A DNA stretch of 64,000 nucleotides from Cohaesibacter haloalkalitolerans (GTDB taxonomy: Bacteria; Pseudomonadota; Alphaproteobacteria; Rhizobiales; Cohaesibacteraceae). Position 1 is the first letter of the stretch, and each line of letters begins with the position of its first letter. The position numbers and the translations under genes are program-made. The stretch lies in the NCBI RefSeq assembly GCF_003574655.1, contig NZ_QNUM01000007.1:1-64000 (forward strand), written 5' to 3'. Shown here piece after piece: positions 54,514 to 63,826 of this stretch. Below the pieces are notes generated by a model that saw nothing but the letters and a program-made list of their open reading frames with translations, ran no database searches and had not been told where the DNA came from.

Positions 54514-55589
54514 TGGTTAGCGCTCACCAAAAGGCGATGATTGCCAGTTGGCGTACCGTGGCCTCGATCATTGCCGGGCTACTCTGTTGCATTCTGTCTC
54601 AAGCCGCTTGGGCACAGGACAGGACCGCAATCGACATATGGAGCACCACCGACACCGCAGCCTTTGAAAGCCTGATCCACGCCTTCGAGCAGGCCAATCC
54701 CGACATTTCCGTCACCTACCATGAAGTGACGACCAATGAGCTCTATGACCATGTCATCACCGCAAGGGAGCGCAGGGACAGCAAGATAGACCTGGTGATC
54801 AGCTCGGCCATGGACCTGCAGGTCAAGCTGGTGAACGAGGGGCTTGCCTCCCCCTTCAGTGCTGACAAGGCAGGCTCGACACCGCTTTGGGCGCAATGGC
54901 GCAACGAGCTTTACGGCTTCACCTATGAGCCGATCGTGCTGGTCTACAACAAGGCCGCCTTCAAGGGCTATCCGCTGCCCCGCACCCATTCGGACCTTGC
55001 CGACCTGTTGATCAATAATCTGCCGACTTTCGAGGGCAAGGTTGGCACCTATGACGCGGCTTCCTCTGGCGCGGGCTACCTGTTTTTCACGCAAGATGCC
55101 ATCCAGAGCGACAAGATCTTCCGGGTTATCGAAGCGCTGAGCCGAGCCAAGATGCGAACCTATGGCTTCACGTCGGCGATTCTGGATGCGGTGGCGTCGG
55201 GCAACCTCATTCTCGGTTACAATGTGATCGGCACCTATGCGCTAGAACTCGCCTCCCGCGATCCGAATGTCGGCATCTTCCAGTTTGAAGACTACACGAT
55301 CGTCATGTCACGCACCGCCTTCATCTACAAATACTCGCACAAGCGGGCAGAGGCGGAGCGCTTCATGGAATATCTGCTGTCGGACGCAGGCCAGCAAAAG
55401 ATGGCGCAAGAAACCTCGCTGATCCCGATTGCGCCGGAGCAGCGGCGGCTCAAGCTGCCACCGAATTCCACCAACGCCTATCTGCCCATCAAGATGGGGA
55501 TTGCGCTGTTGACCTATCAAGACACGTTGAAGCGGCGCTATTTTCTGGATGTCTGGAACAGTCTCTTCAAAAAGCCCGAGACCGAGTGA
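54510..55589 (+). CDS. Periplasmic extracellular solute-binding protein (family 1), kinase partner
   Basis: 359 aa with a signal peptide ending at Ala35 (AAWA before QDR) and an AfuA/FbpA-like family 1 fold, seen in IWSTTDTAAFESLIHAFEQ. It is translationally coupled to the histidine kinase and no permease or ATPase gene accompanies it. It therefore probably acts as a ligand sensor presenting to the kinase rather than as a transport receptor. That role is inference; ligand unknown. Confidence 0.85.
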   Translation: MMVSAHQKAMIASWRTVASIIAGLLCCILSQAAWAQDRTAIDIWSTTDTAAFESLIHAFEQANPDISVTYHEVTTNELYDHVITARERRDSKIDLVISSAMDLQVKLVNEGLASPFSADKAGSTPLWAQWRNELYGFTYEPIVLVYNKAAFKGYPLPRTHSDLADLLINNLPTFEGKVGTYDAASSGAGYLFFTQDAIQSDKIFRVIEALSRAKMRTYGFTSAILDAVASGNLILGYNVIGTYALELASRDPNVGIFQFEDYTIVMSRTAFIYKYSHKRAEAERFMEYLLSDAGQQKMAQETSLIPIAPEQRRLKLPPNSTNAYLPIKMGIALLTYQDTLKRRYFLDVWNSLFKKPETE

Positions 55590-55629
55590 GGAATGGGCGC
55601 CTGATCGTGCGGCAAGACCGGGCGACTTG

Positions 55630-56223
55630 TCAGTCGGCCTTCTGGCTCGCGGCAATGCGGTCGGCCAGTTCCTTGAGGATTGTCAGCCCGTAGGGCCAGC
55701 GGCCAAAGCCAGCTTCGGAATTGATATGGCCCGCTTCGCCCACATCGATGAAATCAGCCCCCCAGCCATCAGCCAGTGCCTTGGCGCGCGCGAAGGATAT
55801 GAGCTTGTCATTGTGGCTGGCGACAACCACAGTCGGAACGGGCAGTGTCTGATGGGGCACACGGTCCTCGGCAGCAAAGCGCATCGGCTCAGCAGGTGCC
55901 ACAAACATGCCGCCGACAATGTCGAGATCACCACTGGCGATGACACAGGATGAGGCCAGCGCACCGAGGGAGTGACCGATGAGTATCGCCGGACGCTTGC
56001 GCTTGGCCAGCATGCGCCCGATGGCGTCGATCCACAGCACGATGTCGCGCTGTTCCCACTTGCTCTGTTCAATCCTGTGAAACAATTCGATTTCCCGTTC
56101 CCAGAAGCTCTGCCAATGCTCCGGGCCGCTGTTCTTGAAACCGGGCACGAGAATGAAGTCAAACTGTTCCGCGTGAGCCTCAAGTGCTTTGAGAACCTCA
56201 GGGTCCGTCAATTTCTTAATCAA
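55630..56223 (-). CDS. RBBP9/YdeN-family alpha/beta hydrolase
   Basis: 197 aa small serine hydrolase: nucleophile Ser85 in GHSLGA, a later Asp in HNDKLISF and a His in AGHINSEAGFG complete the triad. The only start is TTG 56223 (GGAG about 8 nt upstream). It converges with the binding protein gene and lies downstream of citX, from which 171 bp separate it. No link to citrate use is evident. Confidence 0.88.
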   Translation of the reverse strand: MIKKLTDPEVLKALEAHAEQFDFILVPGFKNSGPEHWQSFWEREIELFHRIEQSKWEQRDIVLWIDAIGRMLAKRKRPAILIGHSLGALASSCVIASGDLDIVGGMFVAPAEPMRFAAEDRVPHQTLPVPTVVVASHNDKLISFARAKALADGWGADFIDVGEAGHINSEAGFGRWPYGLTILKELADRIAASQKAD

Positions 56224-56394
56224 AAAGGAACTCCACGAAATACAGTTTCAACCAATGCATCGGTAATCTATTCCCAATGCGCCCAATCTTCAACTCTCGC
56301 CTGAGAGATGTCTCACTGGCTTCGGTCAGACCTCAGCCGGTGCGCCTTGCCCTCGCTTCCATGGCCAAGGGTCTGTTGCCAGAGCCATGTGACC

Positions 56395-56964
56395 CTACGA
56401 TGAAATGTCCGCGCCTTTTTCTGCCCCGCCCTGCCAAGCCCTGACAAGCCTGACCATTGTCGACCAGACCTCTTCCAGCTCATGGCGTCGGGACCGTGCA
56501 CAGGCGTGAGCCGGTTCGTCGCAGACAAGACAGCACCGCGGGGCAAGACCGAGATCGCGACGGGAGATGCTGCGGCCGTCCGCCCTATGCACATCCAGAT
56601 CCCACAACCGCCCCAGCGGATGGGTCTCTTCGAGAGTCACCATGGCTCGTTTGAGATCCTCCACACCGGTATCGACGGCGAACAGCGCTTCCGGGCCGGT
56701 GGCTGGGCTGCCGCTCCAAAGCATCTCGAACGCGATACCGCGCACCGCGAATGCCTGCGGCACAGCCTTCAGGGCCTCTTCAAACAGCAGGCTGGTGAGC
56801 GGACAGAGCTTCACCGGACCTGGCATGACCACGGACAGTGTGAGGGTTGGCTGACGATAATGGGCCAGTCCGTCCTCGCGCCGACGCACCCGAGCTTCGC
56901 GTGCAGCCAGCATGGCCGGAAGCGCGACCGCATCGCCGACAAGCCAGCCATCAAGGTCCACCAT
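56395..56964 (-). CDS. citX: Apo-citrate lyase phosphoribosyl-dephospho-CoA transferase
   Basis: Attaches the prosthetic group to the acyl carrier subunit CitD. 189 aa from ATG 56964, which overlaps the citG stop (TGATG) and has GGGGAGGG upstream; the frame is open to 57021. Family motifs MPGPVK, GRLWDLDV and the cysteine-rich CLVCDEPAHACARSRRHE near the C terminus are clear. Last gene of the cit operon. Confidence 0.92.
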   Translation of the reverse strand: MVDLDGWLVGDAVALPAMLAAREARVRRREDGLAHYRQPTLTLSVVMPGPVKLCPLTSLLFEEALKAVPQAFAVRGIAFEMLWSGSPATGPEALFAVDTGVEDLKRAMVTLEETHPLGRLWDLDVHRADGRSISRRDLGLAPRCCLVCDEPAHACARSRRHELEEVWSTMVRLVRAWQGGAEKGADISS

Positions 56965-58019
56965 CACGCCAGCCCTCCCCGGCCATCGAAACCGAAGGGG
57001 CCGAGCTGGGCCAGAAACCAAGTGATAGCAAGCAGATCCGCGCTGCCGCCCGGACTGAGGTTGCGATCGATCATCGCCTCGTCCAGCGCCATCAAGCGGG
57101 CCAGAAACTGAGGCGAGGACACGCCACCAAGGCGCTTCAGCCGCGCAGCCTCGTTGCGCACAAAAGTCAGACCATCAATTCCGCCACGGGCCACCAGATT
57201 GGTATCCCTATTGTGGATGAGAAGCTCCAGCAGGGCTGCAAGCAGTGCTGTATCGCCATCCTGCCCCGCCCGCCTCGCCGCCAGATAGGCAGGAAGCGCA
57301 CAATGCCGGGCCAGCGCAAAGCCGCTTTCGGCTTCGCCTCGGGCACCGGTGAGACCGTAGCGCCGGTAGATATATTCCCCTGCCGTACTGGCCGTTCTGC
57401 GGCGACAAGCCAGTTCCTTGCCGACAAGACCATCGGCAAGCAGCGCCACCTCGGCACACAGAGCCTCGACCGTGAGGGCGTCGCCACGCCCATGACAGCG
57501 GCCCGCAGCGCCAAGCAAAAGGCCGAAGGCAAAGATGCCGCCCTTGTGAGTGTTGACACCAGCTGTCGCCGTATTCATGGCCTCTTCGCAGACAATACCC
57601 TGTGCCCGCAGCGGCAGCAGCGCATCGGCTGCAGGCTCGAAGGCAGCCTTGACCCCCGCCGTGACGAATGCCGCCAGATGTGGCCTCAGGGCGGCGGCGC
57701 TGGCAAGAAAGGTCGCCAGCGTCATATCCTTGTGGGCGCCGTCGTTGCGCCCGTCGACAAGCCCCGGTTTGGGCGTGAGGGTTGCCTCGATTACGAGCGC
57801 CTCATGGACAAGATGCGCAAGGCGATCCGCCAGTTCCTCCCCCCCCGATACGGGCCTTCCCAGAGGCTCGACCGAGGATAGCCTCGGCAGGGAGAAAGGA
57901 AACTGCGGCAGGACGGGGGAACAGCTCCCGTCCGCCTCCATGCCATCAGACGCTGCGCAGGCGGCATCCTCAGGCACGGCCAGCCTTGTGGTCTTGTCCA
58001 TTGGAGCGCCTGCCGTCAT
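56964..58019 (-). CDS. citG: Triphosphoribosyl-dephospho-CoA synthase
   Basis: Makes the citrate lyase prosthetic group precursor from dephospho-CoA and ATP. The 351 aa protein has TPKPGLVD at 82-89 with NDGAHKDM, the NTHKGGIFAFG stretch, and LSPGGSADLLA at the C terminus. About 65 N-terminal residues precede the usual domain, longer than typical CitG. The ATG at 58019 overlaps the citF stop (ATGA). Translationally coupled to citF and citX. Confidence 0.92.
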   Translation of the reverse strand: MTAGAPMDKTTRLAVPEDAACAASDGMEADGSCSPVLPQFPFSLPRLSSVEPLGRPVSGGEELADRLAHLVHEALVIEATLTPKPGLVDGRNDGAHKDMTLATFLASAAALRPHLAAFVTAGVKAAFEPAADALLPLRAQGIVCEEAMNTATAGVNTHKGGIFAFGLLLGAAGRCHGRGDALTVEALCAEVALLADGLVGKELACRRRTASTAGEYIYRRYGLTGARGEAESGFALARHCALPAYLAARRAGQDGDTALLAALLELLIHNRDTNLVARGGIDGLTFVRNEAARLKRLGGVSSPQFLARLMALDEAMIDRNLSPGGSADLLAITWFLAQLGPFGFDGRGGLA

Positions 58020-59536
58020 TTGGCAACCTGACGCACGGTATCAATCACCGTGCCATCGCGATAGCGCACGACGCCAACCACCTTGTCGAGGAACTCGATC
58101 GGCTTGGGTTCCCCCGTGATCGAGATTGCCCGCTGGTAGAGCTCTTCGATAGAGCGAACCGGCAGGTTTGCCGCGCGCAGACGCTCTTCCACATCGGGCC
58201 GGTTCGGGTTGACCGCGATGCCATGGTCCGTCACCAGAACACCAATGGTTTCGCCCGGTGTCACCCGCGTCGTCACCTTCTTGACCACGGTGGGAATGCG
58301 GGAGCGGATGAGCGGCGCGGTCACGATGGACAGCTTGGCACCGGCTGCGGTGTCGCAATGGCCACCGGAAGCACCACGCATGACCCCGTCAGACCCGGTC
58401 AGAACGTTGACATTGAAATCAAGATCGATTTCCAGTGCCGACAGGATGACCATGTCAAGCCGATCCACCACGGCGCCCTTGGACATCGGGCTGGCATAAT
58501 AATGAGCCGAAATCTCGACGTGGTTGGGAGAGGATTCGAGCGAGCGAGCCGCCACCGCATCAAAGCTCTGGGTATCGAGCAGTGTGCCGATCAGACCCTT
58601 GTTGTGCAGGTCGACCATGCCGCCGGTCTGGCCACCAAGGGCCCACGCGGCCTTGATGTCGAGATGCCGCATGCGTTCTTCAAGGAAGCGCACTGTCGCC
58701 GTGGAAGAACCACCGGTGCCGGTCTGCATGGAGAAGCCGTCGTTGAAGTAGCCACCATATTCCATGACTTCCGCCGACAGGCGGGCAATCAGCAGTTCAC
58801 GCGGGTTGGTGGTGGCGCGGGCCGCCCCGACGGAGATCTTGGCCGGGTCACCGACCTCATCCACCTGCACGATCCAATCCACCTGATCCTGCCGGATGCT
58901 GGCCGGAGCATTGGGATAGGCAACGATCTCTTCGGTCAGCATGATGACGCTCTTGGCGAAATGGGCATCCACCATGGCATAGCCCAGCGAGCCGCAGCGG
59001 GAACGCCCGGAGAAGCCATTGGCGTTGCCATAGGCATCGCAGGCCGACACACCGATGAAGGCAACATCGATATTGATTTCGCCAGTCTCGATAAGAGCGC
59101 AGCGGCCACCGTGGGAATGCACGGTAATCGGTTCATCCATCAGGCCGTGGGAGATGGCGTCAGCCAGCTTGCCGCGCATGCCAGATGTGTAGATTTTCCG
59201 GATGACGCCATTCCTGATATGCTCGATCAGCGGTGCGTTGGCCGAAACCAGCGACGAGGAGGCCAGCGTCAGATCCTTGAACCCCATGTCGGCGAGAATG
59301 GCGACGACCATGTTGATGACCTTGTCCCCCTCGCGATAGGCGTGGTGGAAGGAAATGGTCATGCCATCCTTGAGGCCTACGCGCCGGACGGCCTCCTGGA
59401 CCGTATCAACGAGCTTGCGGTCCAGCTTTGCCACCGGATCAGCCAGATAGGGATTTTTTGCTGCAAAGCCCTGAAACAGTTCCGGTTCAGCCACCGTCTC
59501 GCTCCTCCCCGGAGCCGATTGATTGTTCTTGTCCAT
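58016..59536 (-). CDS. citF: Citrate lyase alpha subunit (citrate:acetyl-ACP transferase)
   Basis: 506 aa from ATG 59536 (GGGAG 9 nt upstream); the longer frame to 59578 overlaps citE and is rejected. The length and segments such as GMTISFHHAYREGDKVINMV and LTGSDGVMRGASGGHCDTAAG are those of CitF, which swaps citrate onto the acyl carrier in place of acetate. It sits 13 bp after citE. Confidence 0.95.
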   Translation of the reverse strand: MDKNNQSAPGRSETVAEPELFQGFAAKNPYLADPVAKLDRKLVDTVQEAVRRVGLKDGMTISFHHAYREGDKVINMVVAILADMGFKDLTLASSSLVSANAPLIEHIRNGVIRKIYTSGMRGKLADAISHGLMDEPITVHSHGGRCALIETGEINIDVAFIGVSACDAYGNANGFSGRSRCGSLGYAMVDAHFAKSVIMLTEEIVAYPNAPASIRQDQVDWIVQVDEVGDPAKISVGAARATTNPRELLIARLSAEVMEYGGYFNDGFSMQTGTGGSSTATVRFLEERMRHLDIKAAWALGGQTGGMVDLHNKGLIGTLLDTQSFDAVAARSLESSPNHVEISAHYYASPMSKGAVVDRLDMVILSALEIDLDFNVNVLTGSDGVMRGASGGHCDTAAGAKLSIVTAPLIRSRIPTVVKKVTTRVTPGETIGVLVTDHGIAVNPNRPDVEERLRAANLPVRSIEELYQRAISITGEPKPIEFLDKVVGVVRYRDGTVIDTVRQVAK

Positions 59537-59549
59537 CTTGAAGCGCTCC

Positions 59550-60422
59550 CTATCGTCTGACGCCGGAGGCCTGAGCACGGCTCAGAACCCGCTTGGCGCT
59601 GTCCACGATGGGCGCATCGATCATCTTGCCGTTGAGCGAAATGACGCCCAGCCCGTCGGCTTCGGCCTTTGCAGCGGCGGCAACCACGCGGTTGGCATAA
59701 TCGACGTCTTCCTGCGTTGGCGCATAGGCGTTGTGCAACAGTTCGATCTGACGCGGGTTGATCAGCGACTTGCCGTTGAAGCCCAGTCGCTTGATGACAT
59801 CCACTTCCTTGAGGAAACCTTCCTCGTTATTAATGTCGGAATAGACCACGTCGAAGGCATCGATCTTGGCGGCACGGGCCGCATGCAGAACGGCGCAGCG
59901 GGCATAAAACAGCTCGGACCCGTCGCCGCGCTCAGTCTGCATGTCAACAACATAGTCGAAGCCGGCAACAGCAATGCCCATCAGGCGCTTCGATGCGTTG
60001 GCGATGGCAACCGAGTTGATCACGCCGGAAGCGGATTCGATGGCGGCCATCAACAAGGTCGAGCCGACCTCGCGACCGCATTTGCGCTCGAGCTCCTCGA
60101 CGCAGGCCTCCAGTTCCTTCACATCATCCGCGGTTTCGGTCTTGGGCAGACGAATGACGTCGGCGCCGCCACGCACGGCTGCCTCGAGATCATCCCTGCC
60201 GAATGGCGTGGACAGCGGGTTGATGCGGACGACGCGCTCGATGCCATCATAAAGCGACGACTTGAGCGTATGATAGACGAGAAGACGGGCGGCATCCTTT
60301 TCGCGCAGGGACACGGCATCTTCCAGATCGAACATGACCGAGTCGGGTTTGAACACGAACGCGGTCGAAATCATTGCGGCGTTGGAGCCCGGAATGAACA
60401 GCATGGAACGACGCAGGGTCAT
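59550..60422 (-). CDS. citE: Citrate lyase beta subunit (citryl-ACP lyase)
   Basis: 290 aa TIM-barrel enzyme of the HpcH/HpaI/CitE family that cleaves citryl-ACP to oxaloacetate and acetyl-ACP. [14 protein letters not shown] starts the protein. [16 protein letters not shown] supplies the metal-site Glu/Asp, and VVRINPLST binds substrate. ATG 60422 overlaps the citD stop (ATGA). Confidence 0.95.
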   Translation of the reverse strand: MTLRRSMLFIPGSNAAMISTAFVFKPDSVMFDLEDAVSLREKDAARLLVYHTLKSSLYDGIERVVRINPLSTPFGRDDLEAAVRGGADVIRLPKTETADDVKELEACVEELERKCGREVGSTLLMAAIESASGVINSVAIANASKRLMGIAVAGFDYVVDMQTERGDGSELFYARCAVLHAARAAKIDAFDVVYSDINNEEGFLKEVDVIKRLGFNGKSLINPRQIELLHNAYAPTQEDVDYANRVVAAAAKAEADGLGVISLNGKMIDAPIVDSAKRVLSRAQASGVRR

Positions 60423-60715
60423 GACATGGACTCCCAATCTACGGATTTGTCACCTGCGGCCCGCAACAGGGCTGCCTCGACGCGGGCTTCGATGACGCAA
60501 TCAAGCGCGCCCTTGTCCTCGATGATCACGGTCGCGCCTTCGGACACGCCCAGTTTGGCCAGGGTCGCTTCCACGACCTTCTTGATCTGGTCGCCAAACT
60601 GGTTCTGGACTTCACTGTTCAGGATCAGTTCGAGCGCTCCCTCGGATGGCGAGACCCTGACGAAGAGATCGCTCGATTCGAGTGTCCCCGCCAACGCCTC
60701 CTGTATGATCTGCAT
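60419..60715 (-). CDS. citD: Citrate lyase gamma subunit (acyl carrier protein)
   Basis: 98 aa carrier. The attachment serine is Ser14 in AGTLESSD, at the position known from Klebsiella CitD. It carries the 2'-(5''-phosphoribosyl)-3'-dephospho-CoA group made by CitG and CitX. Start 61 bp after citC. Confidence 0.95.
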   Translation of the reverse strand: MQIIQEALAGTLESSDLFVRVSPSEGALELILNSEVQNQFGDQIKKVVEATLAKLGVSEGATVIIEDKGALDCVIEARVEAALLRAAGDKSVDWESMS

Positions 60716-60776
60716 GTTTCGCTCCTCTTGATATTCAGAATTTGGTCATGCCGCAGCGGCTATTGCCGTCGGACAG

Positions 60777-61805
60777 TCAGATAGAATTGGCATATTTCTT
60801 CATGATGAGATCGAAGGTCGGCTGTGGCACGAATTCCTTGATCTTCTCGAAATTCCCGGCGGCCAGCAGATGGCGGACATGGGAAGCTGAGACGGCGATG
60901 CCGCTACGCTTGGTCCGCTCCAGCTCGACCACCTCGATCGGATGGGCGACGGCGCTTGGCTCCTGCAGCCAGAATTTCATGTCATTGTTGTATTTGCGCG
61001 TGGTGTCGCAAAAGGGTTCGGTGCCGACGAACCGATGGGTCACCCCGAGCGCCGGTGCGATATATTTGCGGAAAAGCAAAAGGTCGACGGCTGTCCGACA
61101 CTGGCCCACCATGCCCTTGTCCTTGAAGAAATAGGCCGGGAAAGTCGCCCGCGAGACCATGTATTTCGACCCCTCGTGCAGCGTCAGGTTCGCAATATCC
61201 TTTGTCATCTCCTTGGCCAGCTGGAAGCGGTCGTGATAGGAGAACAGCGAGGCGTCTTCCTTGACGATGAACAGATGCAGCCAGTCGCAGGATCTGGCGG
61301 CCTCCTCTATGAGGTAGAGATGGCCAAGCGTGAAGGGGTTGGCGTTGGCCACGACGCAGCCGATCTTGTCTGCCTCGATACGCAGCTTGGCCAGTGAGGC
61401 ACAATAGTTCTTGATACCGACCGGGGTGTTTTCCAGCAAAGCCGTCTGGCCGGGCACCTCCACCAGCGGGTAGAAACCGCAGCCGAGAAAGAAATCGGCA
61501 TTGTGCGGTTCGGTATAGACAAACAGGATCTGATAGCCCTGGCTGTGGGCAAGATAGGTGACTTCACTCACCAGTCTGAGACTGATCGAACTGCCCCTCA
61601 ATGTCTGGCAAATGGCAACATCCTTGATGATGCCCTTTTCGAAACCGGCGCAGGCCACCAGTTTGCCTTCCTGGCGCGCGGTTACGAAGAATTCGATATG
61701 CTTCTCGTAATCGAGACCGCATCTGGCCAGCAGGTCCACGATTTCCTTTCGTGCCGCGGGGTCAGAAGCCGGTTCAACCGTCAAGAATTCCAATCCGTCG
61801 CTCAC
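60777..61805 (-). CDS. citC: [Citrate (pro-3S)-lyase] ligase
   Basis: Acetylates and so activates citrate lyase using ATP and acetate. About 342 aa: an N-terminal GNAT-like acetyltransferase domain and a C-terminal nucleotidyltransferase domain with the HIGH-type motif ANPFTLGH near residue 157-164. No ATG at the start; GTG 61805 has GAGG 9 nt upstream and GTG 61811 is the alternative. First gene of the cit operon. Confidence 0.94.
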   Translation of the reverse strand: MSDGLEFLTVEPASDPAARKEIVDLLARCGLDYEKHIEFFVTARQEGKLVACAGFEKGIIKDVAICQTLRGSSISLRLVSEVTYLAHSQGYQILFVYTEPHNADFFLGCGFYPLVEVPGQTALLENTPVGIKNYCASLAKLRIEADKIGCVVANANPFTLGHLYLIEEAARSCDWLHLFIVKEDASLFSYHDRFQLAKEMTKDIANLTLHEGSKYMVSRATFPAYFFKDKGMVGQCRTAVDLLLFRKYIAPALGVTHRFVGTEPFCDTTRKYNNDMKFWLQEPSAVAHPIEVVELERTKRSGIAVSASHVRHLLAAGNFEKIKEFVPQPTFDLIMKKYANSI

Positions 61806-62272
61806 TAGCACATTCCTCTAGCCGTTTGAGCAATCAGAATTTACATTGTCACGCGGTCTAGACAGATCAGCAGCGTGGCCCGATCAGGCTGCACTGGGAG
61901 CCGGTTTTCCAGAAGCGTTTCGCCTCGTTGCCTTTCCGTGACAATGGTTATTCTCATTCCTTGTTGATTGCGGTTTTATCCACCCTCGACGATTGCCGGT
62001 TTTTCGCCAGCCTTGCTTGCACAAGACGTGGCGGCAATCTTTTTAATAGCCTTTTTATCCGACTTTTCTGTCATGTCCCTGACCAAGGTCATTTTGGGCA
62101 GGTGTTTCGCGGCAAAAAGCTGTGATTTTGACAGGAAAAGTCAACGAAACTGCATTTCGAAGGCCTGTTCAGGCAAGGCAGCGTCACAGGTCGCCGCCTT
62201 GCCCGGTTTCATGGTCTTTGTCCCGTCGGTCGTCTGGTCACGCAGGTTTGTCCGGATCGACCGGAAGGCCCA
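61806..62272. other. Intergenic region tctA / citC
   Basis: 467 bp without a convincing gene. It should contain the cit promoter (minus strand). Two imperfect direct repeats, GATTGCGGTTTT (61966-61977) and GATTGCCGGTTTTT (61991-62004), lie 160-200 bp upstream of citC and could be response-regulator sites. A long hairpin near tctA is listed separately. Confidence 0.5.
62172..62203 (-). terminator. Hairpin downstream of tctA
   Basis: GGCAAGGCAGCG (62172-62183) and CGCCGCCTTGCC (62192-62203) form a 12-bp stem with one mismatch and an 8-nt loop, 70 nt after the tctA stop. No U-tract, so termination strength is uncertain. Confidence 0.4.
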
Positions 62273-63814
62273 TCAGTTGGAGACTTCCTCCTCAACGGTT
62301 TCAGGCAGTTTCTTGGCCTTCTTCGGAATGAAGCGGCCAACGAAGATCGGCAGAACAAATCCGATGATGGAGATCGCCCACAGCGTCATGGACAGCGGGC
62401 TGCTGAACAGCACCGACCAGTCGCCATCGGAAATGGTGATGGCACGACGCAGGTTGCTCTCCATGTTGTTGCCGAGAAGCACCCCGAGAATGATCGGCAC
62501 CAGAGGCACGTCCATCTTGCGGAACAGCCAACCAAGAGCACCGAAGCCAACCATCACGACAAGGTCAAACGTAGAGCCCGCGATGCCGTAGATACCCACG
62601 AAGCTGACCATGGCAACGATCGGCATCAGGATGCGCGGCGGAACAAGCAGAACGCGGATGAAGATACCGACGAACGGAATGTTGAGCAGCAGCAGGATGA
62701 AGTTGCCGATGAACAGGGCAGCAATCAGGCCCCAGACCACATCCGGGTTGTTGGCAAAGAGCAACGGACCGGGCGTGATGTTGAGGGCCAGAAGCACGGC
62801 GAGCAGAACGGCGGTCGTGCCCGAACCGGGAACGCCGAGGGCCAGCATCGGCACCAGAGCACCACCGGCGGCAGCGTTGTTGCCCGCTTCAGGAGCAGCC
62901 ACACCGCGGGGATCGCCCTTGCCGAAAGTGCCTTCCTTGTCGAGCAGACGCTTTTCCATGGAATAGGAAATGAACGAGCCGAGAGAGGCACCGGCACCGG
63001 GCAGAACACCAGCCAGGAAGCCGACCAGACTGGTCCTGATGATCGTCGGGAAGCTGCCCCAGAAGGTTTTCCACGATGGTGTCAGGCGACCAAGCTCGAC
63101 CTTCTTGCCTTCTGCGTCGGCGCTGCCATGGCGGTTCTCGATGAAGATGAAGACTTCCGAGATGGCGAACAGGCCAACGATCGCGACGAGGAAGTCGATA
63201 CCGTCGTAGAAATGCACGATGCCAAAGGTAAAGCGCGGCACACCGGTCTGGGTATCAACGCCGACCATGGCAAGGCCGAGGCCGATCATCGCCGCAAAGG
63301 CCGATTTTGCCTGATTGGTGGATGACACGCCACCCAATGTGGCAAAGGCCAGCGCAAACAGGGCAAAATACTCCGCCGGACCAAAGGCCAGCGCGATTTT
63401 CACCAGCTGCGGAGCCAGCAGCACCAGCCCCCAGGTCGCCAGGAACGAACCGATGAAGGATGCAAAGCCCGACAGTGCCAGGGCTTCGCCGCCTCGCCCG
63501 TTCTGGGCCATCGGATAGCCATCGATACAGGTCATCAGGGCCGGTGCGTCACCGGGGATGTTGAGCAGGATCGAGGAGATACGACCGCCATACATGGCGC
63601 CGTAGTAGACCGATGTCAGCAGGATGAGGGATGGCGTTGCGCCAAGGCCCAGCGAGAAGGCCAGCGGAATGAGGATGGCAACCCCGTTTGATGGGCCGAG
63701 GCCGGGCAATGCGCCCATGATGGTTCCCAGAAAACACCCGAGCAAGGCAAGGATGAGATTCTGAAAGGTCATCGCGATCACGAAGCCGTCCGCGAGAGAC
63801 GAAAGAGTGTCCAT
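62273..63814 (-). CDS. tctA: TTT large membrane subunit
   Basis: 513 aa TctA-family permease. Family motifs: LLGCFLGTIMGALPGLGPSNGV near the N terminus, ILLNIPGDAPALMT, and FLAGVLPGAGASLGSFISY. The start has AAGGAG upstream. It lies between tctB and the cit operon on the same strand, so citrate or a related tricarboxylate is the likely substrate. The binding protein should lie beyond the right edge of the window. Confidence 0.93.
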   Translation of the reverse strand: MDTLSSLADGFVIAMTFQNLILALLGCFLGTIMGALPGLGPSNGVAILIPLAFSLGLGATPSLILLTSVYYGAMYGGRISSILLNIPGDAPALMTCIDGYPMAQNGRGGEALALSGFASFIGSFLATWGLVLLAPQLVKIALAFGPAEYFALFALAFATLGGVSSTNQAKSAFAAMIGLGLAMVGVDTQTGVPRFTFGIVHFYDGIDFLVAIVGLFAISEVFIFIENRHGSADAEGKKVELGRLTPSWKTFWGSFPTIIRTSLVGFLAGVLPGAGASLGSFISYSMEKRLLDKEGTFGKGDPRGVAAPEAGNNAAAGGALVPMLALGVPGSGTTAVLLAVLLALNITPGPLLFANNPDVVWGLIAALFIGNFILLLLNIPFVGIFIRVLLVPPRILMPIVAMVSFVGIYGIAGSTFDLVVMVGFGALGWLFRKMDVPLVPIILGVLLGNNMESNLRRAITISDGDWSVLFSSPLSMTLWAISIIGFVLPIFVGRFIPKKAKKLPETVEEEVSN

Positions 63815-63826
63815 AATCCGAGCTCC

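Noticed and set aside
57782-59560. 592-codon plus-strand open frame
   Set aside because: Antisense to citF and part of citG, which are firmly identified.
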